This document shows, one piece after another, positions 19,384 to 29,118 of a stretch of DNA of 64,000 bases (within the stretch, counting starts at the first letter, position 1; each line of letters starts with the position of its first letter). The stretch lies in the NCBI RefSeq assembly GCF_015461805.1, contig NZ_JACVZE010000002.1:62001-126000 (forward strand), given 5' to 3'. The notes under the pieces are model-generated. The model was given only the letters and a program-made list of their open reading frames with translations. It was not told where the DNA came from and made no database searches. The DNA is from Pseudomonas pisciculturae (lineage in GTDB: Bacteria > Pseudomonadota > Gammaproteobacteria > Pseudomonadales > Pseudomonadaceae). The translations under genes were made by a program, and so were the position numbers.

Positions 19384-20118
19384 ATGCACTGTCAACCAGA
19401 CTACAAACACCAGGTTTACATCTGGCTAAAAAACGAACAGAACTGTTTAGTGTGCGATGAAGCCACAGATTCAGCCGATTGCGTGTGCAACGTCTGCGAA
19501 ACAGAGCTGCCTTGGTTGATGGAGCACTGCGAGGTGTGCGCCCTGCCCCTGCCGATGGACGGTTTGATTTGCGGGCAATGTTTGAAAACGCCCCCTGCGT
19601 TTAAACAGGTGATCGCCCCTTGGGCCTACAGCTTTCCGGTGGACAGCCTGATCAGTCGCTTCAAGCACCAGGCGCGCTGGCCGTATGGGCGCCTGCTGGC
19701 AAATCTGATGGGCCGCCACCTGCAACACCGCTTCGACAGCACCGGGCTCGCCCGCCCCGACTGCCTGTTGCCAGTGCCCATGGCCCGTAAGCGCTTACGG
19801 GAACGCGGCTACAATCAGGCGGTGATGCTGGCACGCTGGCTCAGCGCAGACCTCGATATCCAACACGATGAACAGTTGTTGTTACGCCCCCATGAAACCG
19901 TCGCGCAACAAGACCTTGATGCCAAAACCCGCAAACGCAACCTGCTGGGCGCCTTTGCCCTGGCGCCCAATGCCCAGGTGCAAGGCCGACACTTTGCGCT
20001 GGTCGACGACGTGCTCACCACCGGCGCCACCGCTCATAGCCTGGCGCGGCTATTGATGAATGCCGGCGCGCAGCAAGTCGACGTGTTTTGCCTGGCCCGC
20101 ACGCCCAAGCTGACTTGA
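19384..20118 (+). CDS. ComF family phosphoribosyltransferase-like protein
   Basis: 244-aa protein with an N-terminal zinc-ribbon region (CLVC, CVCNVC, CEVC, CGQC) and a C-terminal type I phosphoribosyltransferase fold with the PRPP motif LVDDVLTTGATAHS. ComF is needed for DNA uptake in naturally competent bacteria; in pseudomonads its gene commonly neighbours bioB, as here. The catalytic substrate of the PRT domain is not known. Confidence 0.92.
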   Translation: MHCQPDYKHQVYIWLKNEQNCLVCDEATDSADCVCNVCETELPWLMEHCEVCALPLPMDGLICGQCLKTPPAFKQVIAPWAYSFPVDSLISRFKHQARWPYGRLLANLMGRHLQHRFDSTGLARPDCLLPVPMARKRLRERGYNQAVMLARWLSADLDIQHDEQLLLRPHETVAQQDLDAKTRKRNLLGAFALAPNAQVQGRHFALVDDVLTTGATAHSLARLLMNAGAQQVDVFCLARTPKLT

Positions 20119-20172
20119 CGCCGGCAGCCCCTTGCCCGCAACGTTCGGCCCATCTCATCGAAGCGTATCGCC

Positions 20173-20937
20173 ATGTCTCTGCCCACATCCCTCAGCCAAC
20201 ACATCATCCGTCGCCCCCAGCGCATTGCCTTGCTGGGGCATATCGCCGAGCAGGGCTCGATCACTCGTGCCGCAAAAAGCGCTGGCCTGAGTTACAAGGC
20301 CGCGTGGGACGCGATTGATGAACTGAACAACCTTGCGCAACAACCTTTGGTAGAACGCAGCGTCGGCGGCAAAGGCGGTGGCGGCGCCAAGTTGTCGGCC
20401 GAGGGTGAGCGGGTGTTGCGCCTCTACCAACGCCTGCAAGTGTTGCAGGCCGAGATATTGGGCTCGGACGAAGCCGCCAGCGACTTCAACCTGCTGGGCC
20501 GCTTGATGCTGCGCACCAGCGCGCGCAACCAGTTGCACGGCCAGGTCATTGCGATTGAAAGCCACGGGCGCAACGACCTGATCCGCCTGCAACTGGCCGG
20601 TGGCCTGAGCCTCGATGCGCAGATCACCCACGACAGCACCCAACGGCTCGAACTGGAGATTGGCGTGGAAGTGGTCGCGTTGATCAAAGCTGGCTGGCTG
20701 GAGCTGCTCGCAGCTGACGCACCTGCAACACCTGGACACAATTGCATGCACGGCGTTATCGAGACCCTGCTCGACGCCGACGGTGGCCCCAGCGAAGTCC
20801 GTATCACCTTGCCCAACGGCCAGGTGCTATGCGCCTTGGCGCAACCCGACACACTCAAAACCCTGAGCGCTGCCGAGGGCCAAGCCATTCAAGTGCAGTT
20901 CGCCCCCAGTAATGTGCTACTGGGAACACCAGCCTGA
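20173..20937 (+). CDS. ModE-type molybdate-responsive regulator
   Basis: 254-aa protein: winged HTH at the N-terminus (LGHIAEQGSITRAAKSAGLS, then YKAAWDAIDELNN) and two TOBE-like molybdate-binding units (TSARNQLHGQV, and a second from about residue 190). ModE represses molybdate transport genes when molybdate is bound. No mod transporter is in the window. The start is ATG 20173, 54 bases after comF. Confidence 0.87.
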   Translation: MSLPTSLSQHIIRRPQRIALLGHIAEQGSITRAAKSAGLSYKAAWDAIDELNNLAQQPLVERSVGGKGGGGAKLSAEGERVLRLYQRLQVLQAEILGSDEAASDFNLLGRLMLRTSARNQLHGQVIAIESHGRNDLIRLQLAGGLSLDAQITHDSTQRLELEIGVEVVALIKAGWLELLAADAPATPGHNCMHGVIETLLDADGGPSEVRITLPNGQVLCALAQPDTLKTLSAAEGQAIQVQFAPSNVLLGTPA

Positions 20938-20955
20938 ATAACCGCCGTCTTTAAA

Positions 20956-20989
20956 CTGCAACCATTTCGTCACGCGCGCTCCTTATGGT
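20956..20989 (+). promoter_or_regulatory. Possible PHO box and -10 before the PhoX gene
   Basis: CTGCAAC-CATT-TCGTCAC at 20956-20973 has the 7-4-7 layout of a PHO box (consensus repeats CTGTCAT) though the match is partial, and TATGGT at 20984-20989 lies 10 bases downstream, as in PhoB-activated promoters. Supported mainly by the phosphatase that follows. Confidence 0.35.
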
Positions 20990-21016
20990 GTCTGCAAAAA
21001 CCACAGGGAGCCCGTG

Positions 21017-22915
21017 ATGAGCCTATTAGAAGAAAACCAAGCCACCGACCTCGAACAGATGGTTGGCCTCACCCGCCGCCGCTTTATCGGCGCCGGCGCC
21101 CTGTGCGGTGCCGCGATGTTCCTGGGGGGCAACCTGCTGAGCCGCAGCGCCCTGGCCGTCAACGCCGCCAGCGCCAGCCCGCTGCTGGGTTTCAACAGCA
21201 TCGCCGCTGCCACCAGCGACGCCATCACCCTGCCGCCGGGTTACAGCGCCTCGGTGCTGATCAGTTGGGGGCAACCACTGAGCAAGACCGCACCGGCCTT
21301 CGACCCGTCCGGTAACGGCACGGCGGCGGCCCAGGAACAGCAATTCGGCGACCACAACGACGGCATGAGCCTGTTCCCCTTCCCGGGTGACAACAACCGG
21401 GCGCTGATGGCGATCAACAACGAATACACCAACTACCGCTACCTCTTCGCCCACGGCGGCGCGCCGCAATCGGCCGAAGAAGTGCGCAAGGCGCTGGCCA
21501 GTGAAGGCGTGTCGGTGATTGAAGTGCGGCGCCAGGGCGACACTTGGCAGTTCGTGCAGGACTCGCGCTACAACCGCCGCATCCACGGCAACTCGCCGAT
21601 CCGCCTCAGCGGCCCCGCTGCTGGGCATGAGTGGCTGAAAACCAGCGCCGACAAAACCGGCACTAAAGTGCTCGGCACCTTCCAGAACTGCGCCAACGGC
21701 ATGACCCCGTGGGGCACTTACCTGACGTGCGAAGAAAACTTCACCGACTGCTTTGGTAGCAGCAACCCACAGCAAACCTTCGACGCCGGGCAAAAACGCT
21801 ACGGCGTAGTGGCTGCCAGCAAAGACATCAACTGGCACCCGCACGACCCGCGCTTCGACATGGCCAAGAACCCCAATGAACTCAACCGTCACGGCTGGGT
21901 AGTGGAAATCGACCCATTCGATCCCAAGTCCACCCCGGCCAAACGCACCGCCTTGGGCCGCTTCAAACACGAAAACGCCGCCCTCGCTGAAACCCGCGAC
22001 GGCCATGCCGTGGTGTACATGGGCGACGATGAACGCGGCGAGTTCATCTACAAGTTCGTCAGCCGCGACAAGATCAACCACAAGAACCCCAAGGCCAACA
22101 AAGACCTGCTCGACCATGGCACCCTGTTTGTTGCGATCTTCGACGCGGGCGACGGCAATGCCGACCACCCCGAGGGCAAAGGTCAATGGGTTGAGTTGAC
22201 CTTCGGCAAAAACGGCATCGACGCCAGCACAGGTTTCGCCAGCCAGGCCGAGGTTCTGATCCACGCACGCCTGGCCGCCAGTGTGGTCAAGGCAACGCGC
22301 ATGGACCGCCCGGAATGGATCGTCGTCAGCCCCACCGACGGCCAGGTCTATTGCACCCTCACCAACAACGCCAAGCGTGGTGAAGACGGCCAGCCGGTGG
22401 GTGGGCCCAACCCCCGTGAGAAGAACGTCTACGGCCAGATCCTGCGCTGGAAGGCCGACGCCGATAACCACGGCGCCTCGACGTTCACTTGGGACCTGTT
22501 TGTGGTGGCCGGTAACCCCGGCGTGCATGCCGGTACGCCAAAAGGCGGCTCATCGAATATCAACCCGCAGAACATGTTCAACAGCCCCGACGGCCTGGGT
22601 TTCGACAAGGCTGGGCGTTTGTGGATTCTTACGGATGGGGACTACAGCAACGCAGGCGATTTCGCCGGCATGGGCAATAACCAGATGCTGTGCGCCGACC
22701 CAAGCACCGGGGAAATCCGCCGTTTCATGGTCGGGCCGGTGGCGTGTGAGGTGACAGGCATCAGCTTTTCGCCCGATCAGAAGACCTTGTTTGTGGGGAT
22801 TCAGCATCCGGGTGAAACCGGTGGTTCGACCTGGCCTGAGCATCTGCCGAACGGTAAGCCGCGCTCGTCGGTGATGGCGATTCGGCGGGATGATGGTGGG
22901 ATTGTCGGCGCCTGA
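21017..22915 (+). CDS. PhoX-family alkaline phosphatase, Tat-exported
   Basis: 632-aa protein of the PhoX/DUF839 family, calcium- and iron-dependent phosphatases acting in the periplasm. A twin-arginine signal (TRRRFIGAGALCGAAMFLGG, about residues 20-39) directs folded export. Conserved motifs include CEENFTDCFG, RHGWVVEIDPFDP, GRFKHENAA and the C-terminal NSPDGLGFDKAGRLW. ATG 21017 follows GGGAGCCC; the GTG at 21014 is an alternative. It probably releases phosphate from organic esters in phosphate limitation. Confidence 0.85.
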   Translation: MSLLEENQATDLEQMVGLTRRRFIGAGALCGAAMFLGGNLLSRSALAVNAASASPLLGFNSIAAATSDAITLPPGYSASVLISWGQPLSKTAPAFDPSGNGTAAAQEQQFGDHNDGMSLFPFPGDNNRALMAINNEYTNYRYLFAHGGAPQSAEEVRKALASEGVSVIEVRRQGDTWQFVQDSRYNRRIHGNSPIRLSGPAAGHEWLKTSADKTGTKVLGTFQNCANGMTPWGTYLTCEENFTDCFGSSNPQQTFDAGQKRYGVVAASKDINWHPHDPRFDMAKNPNELNRHGWVVEIDPFDPKSTPAKRTALGRFKHENAALAETRDGHAVVYMGDDERGEFIYKFVSRDKINHKNPKANKDLLDHGTLFVAIFDAGDGNADHPEGKGQWVELTFGKNGIDASTGFASQAEVLIHARLAASVVKATRMDRPEWIVVSPTDGQVYCTLTNNAKRGEDGQPVGGPNPREKNVYGQILRWKADADNHGASTFTWDLFVVAGNPGVHAGTPKGGSSNINPQNMFNSPDGLGFDKAGRLWILTDGDYSNAGDFAGMGNNQMLCADPSTGEIRRFMVGPVACEVTGISFSPDQKTLFVGIQHPGETGGSTWPEHLPNGKPRSSVMAIRRDDGGIVGA

Positions 22916-22924
22916 TAAGTCCTC

Positions 22925-23006
22925 TTCGCGAGCAAGCCCGCTCCCACATTTGACCGCATTCTCATGTTGAAACTCGGTCAAATGTGGGAGCGGGCTTGCT
23001 CGCGAA
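22925..23006. repeat. REPIN, CGGGCTTGCTCGCGAA type
   Basis: TTCGCGAGCAAGCCCGCTCC at the left and its complement at the right, with the outward-facing ends carrying the CGCGAA side. A spacer of about 30 bases separates the arms. It lies between the PhoX gene and the kinase gene. Confidence 0.9.
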
Positions 23007-23086
23007 GGCGTCCGCACAGCCACCACCTATCTATGCTGTTACCATACCCGGCCGGACGCGGCGCCCTGCTGCGCGCAGGAGTTCGC

Positions 23087-24061
23087 ATGGCCCACCCGTT
23101 TGAAACACTCACCCCCGACCTCGTTCTCGACGCCGTCGAAAGCATCGGTTTTCTCAGCGATGCCCGTGTACTGGCGCTCAACAGCTACGAAAACCGCGTG
23201 TATCAGGTGGGCATCGAAGACTCAGAGCCGCTGATCGCCAAGTTCTACCGCCCCCAGCGCTGGACCAACGAAGCGATTTTGGAAGAACACCGCTTCACCT
23301 TCGAACTGGCCGAGTGCGAAGTACCCGTGGTGGCGCCGCTGATACACAACGGTGAAAGCCTGTTCGAACACGCGGGTTTCCGCTTCACCCTATTCCCTCG
23401 CCGTGGCGGCCGTGCGCCGGAGCCCGGCAATCTCGACCAACTCTATCGCCTCGGGCAATTGCTCGGCCGTTTGCATGCGGTGGGCTCCACGCGCCCGTTC
23501 GAACACCGCGAAGCACTGGGCGTGAAGAACTTCGGCCACGACTCCCTCAACACCCTGCTCGAAGGCAACTTTATTCCCAAGAGCCTGCTGCCGGCCTACG
23601 AGTCCGTGGCCCGCGACCTGCTCAAGCGTGTGGAAGAGGTCTACAAGGCCACCCCGCACAAGAACATTCGCATGCACGGCGATTGCCACCCCGGCAACAT
23701 GATGTGCCGCGACGAGATGTTCCATATCGTCGACCTGGACGACTGCCGCATGGGCCCGGCGGTGCAGGACCTGTGGATGATGCTCGCCGGAGATCGTCAG
23801 GAATGCCTGGGCCAACTGTCGGAATTGATGGACGGCTACCAGGAATTCCACGACTTCGACCCCCGTGAATTGGCCCTGATCGAACCTCTGCGTGCCTTGC
23901 GCCTGATGCACTACAGCGCCTGGCTGGCACGGCGTTGGGACGACCCGGCGTTCCCCCACAGCTTCCCGTGGTTTGGCAGCGAGCGGTATTGGGGCGATCA
24001 GGTGCTGGCGTTGCGCGAGCAGTTGTCGGCCCTGAATGAAGAGCCTCTGAAACTGTTTTAA
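23087..24061 (+). CDS. srkA: SrkA/YihE-type stress response kinase
   Basis: 324-aa protein kinase-like enzyme of the choline kinase/APH fold. MHGDCHPGNMMC holds the catalytic Asp and Asn, and HIVDLDDCRMGPAVQDLW is the metal-binding loop. SrkA in E. coli counters stress-induced cell death. ATG 23087 with AGGAG six bases upstream is chosen; the open frame extends left through the REPIN but that part is not coding. Symbol by family match. Confidence 0.85.
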   Translation: MAHPFETLTPDLVLDAVESIGFLSDARVLALNSYENRVYQVGIEDSEPLIAKFYRPQRWTNEAILEEHRFTFELAECEVPVVAPLIHNGESLFEHAGFRFTLFPRRGGRAPEPGNLDQLYRLGQLLGRLHAVGSTRPFEHREALGVKNFGHDSLNTLLEGNFIPKSLLPAYESVARDLLKRVEEVYKATPHKNIRMHGDCHPGNMMCRDEMFHIVDLDDCRMGPAVQDLWMMLAGDRQECLGQLSELMDGYQEFHDFDPRELALIEPLRALRLMHYSAWLARRWDDPAFPHSFPWFGSERYWGDQVLALREQLSALNEEPLKLF

Positions 24062-24071
24062 CTGCTTTTAG

Positions 24072-24158
24072 GTGGGAGGGGGCTTGCCCCCGATTGCAGA
24101 GTGTCAGTCAACACATGCATCACTGATACCCCGCTATCGGGAGCAAGCCCCCTCCCAC
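24072..24158. repeat. REPIN, GGGGGCTTGCCCCC type
   Basis: Inverted arms beginning GTGGGAGGGGGCTTGC and ending in its complement, spacer with GTGTCAGTCAAC and ATACCCC. It fills the srkA-rarD gap. Confidence 0.9.
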
Positions 24159-24198
24159 AAAGAGCAGGCCACATACACACCTAGCAAGGATTTTTGCA

Positions 24199-25083
24199 AT
24201 GCAAGCCGCCAACCCCCGCAAGGGGTACATCCTGGGCCTGAGCGCCTATGTCATCTGGGGTCTGTTCCCGCTCTACTTCAAAGCCATCGCCAGCGTGCCC
24301 GCCGCCGAGATCATCGTGCACCGCGTGTTGTGGTCCGCGCTGTTCGGCGGTTTATTGTTGATGGTGTGGAAGCACCCCGGCTGGTTCCGCGAGCTGCGCG
24401 ACAACCCCAAGCGCCTGGCGATCCTGGCGCTGAGCGGTTCGTTGATTGCGGGCAACTGGCTGACCTACGTGTGGTCGGTAAACACCGGGCGCATGCTCGA
24501 AGCGAGCCTGGGTTACTACATCAACCCGCTGGTGAATGTGGTGCTGGGCATGCTGCTCCTGGGCGAGCGCTTGCGTCGCCTGCAATGGGTCGCCGTTGGG
24601 CTCGCCGCAGTGGGTGTGGCACAACAGGTGTGGCAGGTGGGCAGTTTGCCGTGGGTGTCGCTGGTACTGGCGTTGACCTTCGGCTTCTACGGGCTGATCC
24701 GCAAGCAGGCACCGGTCAAGGCGCTACCGGGCTTGGTGGTGGAAACCTGGATGCTGGTACCGATAGCCATCGCCTGGCTCGTGTTCAACCCGACCGCACA
24801 CAGTGCGCAGTTGGAATTCTGGAGCACATCCGAAGCCTGGTGGTTGGTCGCCGCCGGCCCGGTTACGCTGATCCCGCTGGTTTGTTTCAACGCTGCTGCA
24901 CGGCATTTGCCCTACACCGCCCTGGGTTTTTTGCAGTACGTCGCACCGACGCTGGTGCTGCTCGAAGCGGTGCTGCTGTTCGGTGAACACCTGGCGCCGA
25001 GCACCCTCACCGCCTTTGCCTTTATCTGGGCCGGTCTGGTGGTGTACAGCGTGGATATCTGGTTGAGCGTGCGCAAACGCTGA
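24199..25083 (+). CDS. rarD: RarD-type EamA transporter
   Basis: 294-aa integral membrane protein with about ten hydrophobic segments and two EamA repeats. GYILGLSAYVIWGLFPLYFK and the family motif LGYYINPLVNVVLGMLLLGE (residues about 108-127) identify RarD, once linked to chloramphenicol resistance, now treated as a drug/metabolite-type permease. AAGGA lies upstream of ATG 24199. Confidence 0.9.
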   Translation: MQAANPRKGYILGLSAYVIWGLFPLYFKAIASVPAAEIIVHRVLWSALFGGLLLMVWKHPGWFRELRDNPKRLAILALSGSLIAGNWLTYVWSVNTGRMLEASLGYYINPLVNVVLGMLLLGERLRRLQWVAVGLAAVGVAQQVWQVGSLPWVSLVLALTFGFYGLIRKQAPVKALPGLVVETWMLVPIAIAWLVFNPTAHSAQLEFWSTSEAWWLVAAGPVTLIPLVCFNAAARHLPYTALGFLQYVAPTLVLLEAVLLFGEHLAPSTLTAFAFIWAGLVVYSVDIWLSVRKR

Positions 25084-25146
25084 TCAAATAACGTACAAAC
25101 CTCTGCAAGCCGCAGCTGGCGTGGCTTGCAGACATCCACCCCAAGG

Positions 25147-25267
25147 TTATCCACAGCCTGGTCCCCGCCATTTGTGCACAAGCTTTTGAAATTGCTCGTT
25201 TTTTGCTCAAATAAGCGTAAAGCCCGGCCGGCGTGGCCTGGCGCCGGGTCTCTACAGGTTATCCACA
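25147..25267 (+). repeat. Two perfect DnaA boxes in the rarD-gcvR gap
   Basis: TTATCCACA occurs at 25147-25155 and 25259-25267 in the same orientation, 112 bases apart, in the 223-base convergent gap. No gene is visible there. The same 9-mer is much more frequent at 59924-60447. Confidence 0.7.
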
Positions 25268-25306
25268 GGCCCATGCAAGATTTAGATGCATAACCTTGTG
25301 GGCAGA

Positions 25307-25819
25307 TTATTCCTCGTGGTGCAGTTCCACCATCAAGTCATCGGCCAAGGTTTCCAGGGACAGCTGCAAGGTGTCCAAGGATAAGGTCGCAGGCACCTGC
25401 AATAGCGCCTCGGCAGTGAACAACGGGTCACCGCTCATGGGCGCCGGGCGCACATCGGTGCTCAGGCTCGCCAGGTTCACGCCCTTCTGGCTCAGCAACG
25501 CTGTGATCTCACGCACGATGCCCGAACGGTCATTGCCCACCAGCGTCATCACAATCGACTTGGACGCCGACGCCTGCCCGCTGCTGCCCTCACCCACCAG
25601 CACGCGAATGCCGTGTGTGGATAAGTCCTCCAGCGCCCCCACCAACGCCTGACGGTTCTCCGTAGGAACGCTGACCCGCAGAATGCCCGCAAACTGCCCA
25701 GCCATGTGGGCCATGCGGCTTTCCAGCCAGTTGCCTCCGTGGGCGGCGATGTTCTGCGCGACGCGTTCAACCAAGCCGGGTTTGTCGGCGGCGATAATTG
25801 TGAGTACAAGATGGTCCAT
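25307..25819 (-). CDS. GcvR-like double ACT-domain protein
   Basis: 170-aa protein made of two ACT domains (VLTIIAADKPGLVERVAQNI and SIVMTLVGNDRSGIVREI). This is the arrangement of GcvR, which binds glycine and antagonises GcvA at the glycine cleavage promoter. Whether it does this here is inferred from the fold; the gcv genes are not nearby. ATG 25819 follows a GAGGGC stretch. Confidence 0.8.
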   Translation of the reverse strand: MDHLVLTIIAADKPGLVERVAQNIAAHGGNWLESRMAHMAGQFAGILRVSVPTENRQALVGALEDLSTHGIRVLVGEGSSGQASASKSIVMTLVGNDRSGIVREITALLSQKGVNLASLSTDVRPAPMSGDPLFTAEALLQVPATLSLDTLQLSLETLADDLMVELHHEE

Positions 25820-26085
25820 GGCACAGCCCTCAGGAATTCAATCTACAAGGTGGACTCGGCAGCCACCGAAAACAAATCGTGTACCATTTTTATATTTATC
25901 TGGAACAATCCAATAGTTTTTTGAGAACATCCCGTTCTCCGCTGTGACCGTACGACCAAAGTGGGTCGCTAAACGACGTATTTAGTCTAATTTTCACAAC
26001 CGCAAGTCATCATGTAGTATGCCCAACCGTGCACTACATAATGAAAATCTAAAAAGCGCTTAAGCTGTGCAGAGTGAGGCAAGCA

Positions 26086-28263
26086 ATGACTGAACACGTT
26101 CAAGTCGGTGGCCTGCAGGTCGCCAAAGTCCTGTTCGACTTCGTGAACAACGAAGCCATTCCCGGCACCGGCATTACTGCCGACCAGTTCTGGGCCGGTG
26201 CCGACAAGGTCATCCATGACCTGGCACCGAAGAACAAAGCCCTACTCGCCAAACGCGATGATTTCCAAGCGCGGATCGATACCTGGCACCAGACCCATGC
26301 CGGCCAGGCTCACGACCCGGTGGCCTACAAGGCCTTCCTGCAAGACATCGGATACCTGCTGCCAGAAGCCGCAGACTTCCAGGCCACGACCCAAAACGTC
26401 GACGACGAAATTGCCCGCATGGCCGGCCCACAGCTGGTCGTGCCGGTGATGAACGCCCGTTTTGCCCTCAACGCCTCGAATGCGCGCTGGGGCTCGCTGT
26501 ATGACGCGCTGTATGGCACCGACGCCATCAGCGAAGCCGACGGTGCCGAAAAGGGCCAGGGCTACAACAAGGTTCGCGGCGACAAGGTGATTGCCTTCGC
26601 CCGCGCCTTCCTCGACGAAGCCGCGCCGCTCAGCGCCGGCAGCCATGTCGATTCCACTGGCTACAAGATCGTTGATGGCAAGCTGATCGTCAGCCTCAAG
26701 GGCGGCAGTAACAGTGGCCTGCGTGACGATGCGCAACTGATCGGTTTCCAAGGCCCTGCGGCCGAGCCGATTGCGATCCTGCTGAAAAACAACGGCCTGC
26801 ACTTCGAAATCCAGATCGACGCGAGCACCCCGGTCGGCCAGACCGACGCCGCCGGCGTCAAAGACGTGCTGATGGAAGCCGCGCTCACCACCATCATGGA
26901 CTGCGAAGACTCCGTCGCCGCCGTCGATGCCGATGACAAAGTGGTGATCTACCGCAACTGGCTCGGCCTGATGAAGGGCGACCTGGCCGAAGAAGTGGCC
27001 AAGGGCGGCAAGACCTTCACCCGCACCATGAACGCCGACCGCGCTTACACCGGCGTGGATGGCAATGACGTGACCTTGCACGGGCGTTCGCTGTTGTTCG
27101 TGCGTAACGTCGGTCACCTGATGACCATCGACGCGATCCTCGACAACGCCGGCAACGAAGTACCGGAAGGCATCCTCGACGGTCTGGTCACCAGCCTCGC
27201 CGCGACCCACAGCCTCAACGGCAACAACAGCCGCAAGAACAGCCGCACCGGTTCCGTGTACATCGTGAAGCCGAAGATGCACGGCCCGGAAGAAGCCGCG
27301 TTCACCAACGAGCTGTTCGGTCGCATCGAAGACGTGCTGAGCCTGCCGCGTAACACGCTGAAAGTCGGGATCATGGACGAGGAGCGCCGCACCACGGTCA
27401 ACCTCAAGGCCTGCATCAAAGCGGCCAGCGAGCGCGTGGTGTTTATCAACACCGGCTTCCTCGACCGTACCGGCGACGAGATCCACACCTCCATGGAAGC
27501 CGGCGCGATGGTGCGCAAGGCAGCCATGAAGGCAGAAAAATGGATCGGCGCGTATGAGAACTGGAACGTCGATATCGGCCTGAGCACCGGCCTACAAGGC
27601 CGTGCGCAGATCGGCAAAGGCATGTGGGCCATGCCCGACCTGATGGCGGCGATGCTCGAACAGAAAATCGCCCACCCACTGGCCGGCGCCAACACCGCGT
27701 GGGTTCCGTCGCCGACGGCGGCTGCGCTGCATGCGCTGCACTACCACAAGGTCGACGTATTCGCCCGCCAGGCCGAGTTGGCCAAGCGCGAACGCGCTTC
27801 GGTGGACGACATCCTGACCATTCCTCTGGCCACCAATTCAGATTGGTCTGACGAAGAGATCCGCAACGAGCTGGACAACAACGCCCAGGGCATCCTTGGC
27901 TACGTTGTGCGCTGGATCGACCAGGGCGTCGGTTGCTCCAAAGTGCCAGACATCAACGATGTAGGCCTGATGGAAGACCGCGCCACCCTGCGCATCTCCA
28001 GCCAGCACATCGCCAACTGGCTGCGCCACGGCATCGTCAACGAAGCCCAAGTGCTGGAAAGCCTCAAGCGCATGGCGCCAGTGGTAGACCGTCAGAACGC
28101 CGGGGACAAGTTGTACCGCCCGCTGGCACCGAATTTCGACAGCAACATCGCGTTCCAGGCAGCGGTGGAGTTGGTGATTGAGGGCACCAAGCAGCCTAAC
28201 GGCTATACCGAGCCGGTGTTGCACCGTCGGCGTCGAGAGTTCAAGGCCAAAAACGGCCTGTAA
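26086..28263 (+). CDS. glcB: Malate synthase G
   Basis: 725-aa monomeric enzyme that condenses glyoxylate with acetyl-CoA in the glyoxylate/glycolate pathways. Characteristic stretches are [38 protein letters not shown] (magnesium-binding acidic residues), [16 protein letters not shown] and [23 protein letters not shown] 26086 follows GAGGCAAGCA and matches known N-termini ([14 protein letters not shown]); the open frame begins four codons earlier. The 266-base region upstream is AT-rich around 25885-25920 and probably carries the promoter. Confidence 0.97.
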   Translation: MTEHVQVGGLQVAKVLFDFVNNEAIPGTGITADQFWAGADKVIHDLAPKNKALLAKRDDFQARIDTWHQTHAGQAHDPVAYKAFLQDIGYLLPEAADFQATTQNVDDEIARMAGPQLVVPVMNARFALNASNARWGSLYDALYGTDAISEADGAEKGQGYNKVRGDKVIAFARAFLDEAAPLSAGSHVDSTGYKIVDGKLIVSLKGGSNSGLRDDAQLIGFQGPAAEPIAILLKNNGLHFEIQIDASTPVGQTDAAGVKDVLMEAALTTIMDCEDSVAAVDADDKVVIYRNWLGLMKGDLAEEVAKGGKTFTRTMNADRAYTGVDGNDVTLHGRSLLFVRNVGHLMTIDAILDNAGNEVPEGILDGLVTSLAATHSLNGNNSRKNSRTGSVYIVKPKMHGPEEAAFTNELFGRIEDVLSLPRNTLKVGIMDEERRTTVNLKACIKAASERVVFINTGFLDRTGDEIHTSMEAGAMVRKAAMKAEKWIGAYENWNVDIGLSTGLQGRAQIGKGMWAMPDLMAAMLEQKIAHPLAGANTAWVPSPTAAALHALHYHKVDVFARQAELAKRERASVDDILTIPLATNSDWSDEEIRNELDNNAQGILGYVVRWIDQGVGCSKVPDINDVGLMEDRATLRISSQHIANWLRHGIVNEAQVLESLKRMAPVVDRQNAGDKLYRPLAPNFDSNIAFQAAVELVIEGTKQPNGYTEPVLHRRRREFKAKNGL

Positions 28264-28280
28264 ACAAGCGCTGCAAATAA

Positions 28281-28313
28281 AAAGGCCCTGATTGAGAAAT
28301 CAGGGCCTTTTTT
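28281..28313. terminator. Bidirectional terminator between glcB and the frameshifted gene
   Basis: AAAGGCCCTGATT (28281-28293) and AATCAGGGCCTTT (28298-28310) form a perfect 13-bp stem with a GAGA loop, A-rich on the left and T-rich on the right. It serves glcB and the convergent gene whose stop is at 28315. Confidence 0.92.
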
Positions 28314-28314
28314 A

Positions 28315-28783
28315 TCAAGGGTTGGAGCGGTCAGGAAAGATGTAATCGAACTCTCCCCAAAATCTAACCTGATCAGTGCCGCCTTTGCTGACCACTGCAT
28401 CCGTTATCGTTCCTGTAATCGTGGCGATTTCATCATGCCCCGGTACCTGAAAATACAACTGAAACCTCTACAGTGCCTGATTGGGGGACTGTATAAGTGT
28501 CAAAGGTATTTAGGTAAAACGCGACGCTACGTAAATCTGTTAGAGAAAACTCATTGCGTCCCGCCTGAAGCTCGCCCGGGTAGTGCAAGGCCAAAGCTGT
28601 CTCCGTCCCCCCGACATCGGATATCAGTGTTCTAATCAGGCTATCGCCGATTCTGGGGTCCAAGAAGGTTTTCTGTTCTTCGTTAAAAGAATAGTGAATC
28701 GTTGCAGAGCCTTTTCCATTTTTAATCTTGGCATGTAGTTCGTTGAGCTCTTTTCTGATCAAGTTTCCGTTCGGCGAGTTCAT
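28315..28783 (-). pseudogene. Hypothetical gene with a one-base frameshift
   Basis: From ATG 28783 (AGAGG upstream) the frame runs MNSPNGNLIRKELNELHAKI and on to VEVSVVFSGTGA, then stops at 28433. If the run of four G on the coding strand (28438-28441) had three, the frame would continue GTGHDEIATITGTITDAVVS and then SKGGTDQVRFWGEFDYIF, ending at 28315 directly before the shared terminator. The restored product would be 155 aa. I do not recognise the family. The shift may be real decay, phase variation at the G run or a sequencing error; the intact part alone is 116 aa. Confidence 0.6.
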
Positions 28784-28960
28784 AATGGGCCTCTTGCTCA
28801 TGGGTGACGAAGCATTGGTCAACGTTTACGTGACCAGTAAATACTCCGCATCACGTCGCCGCTACTGTGAGAAATGACAGTACGAATGATTGATCGACCA
28901 ACGGCCTTTATCGCGACCTTCTGATTCGAGAACTCAAAGCGATGAATGATCATGTGAATG

Positions 28961-28993
28961 AAAAAGCCCCGATCGAGAGATCGGGGCTTTTTC
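28961..28993. terminator. Bidirectional terminator, probably of the response regulator
   Basis: AAAAAGCCCCGATC and its complement GATCGGGGCTTTTT form a long stem with T runs on both sides. The response regulator is read toward it from the right, and no gene lies between 28784 and 29118, so it most likely ends that transcript after a REPIN. The rest of this 335-base gap shows nothing else. Confidence 0.85.
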
Positions 28994-29023
28994 TTTGGGC
29001 TCTGTGGTGACTCTTAGGGACCC

Positions 29024-29094
29024 ATCGGGGGCAAGCCCCCTCCCACATTTTGACCGCGGCGCCTATCTAATGTGGGAGGGGGCTTGCCCCCGAT
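29024..29094. repeat. REPIN, GGGGGCTTGCCCCC type, short spacer
   Basis: ATCGGGGGCAAGCCCCCTCC at the left and its complement at the right, in tail-out orientation, around TTTTGACCGCGGCGCCTATC. It lies in the 3-prime untranslated region of the response regulator. Confidence 0.9.
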
Positions 29095-29118
29095 GAGGCC
29101 CTCAACGCTGCCACAAAA

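Noticed and set aside
22964..23086. N-terminal extension of the kinase frame
   Set aside because: It reads through a REPIN; a good ribosome site precedes ATG 23087, where the family sequence begins.
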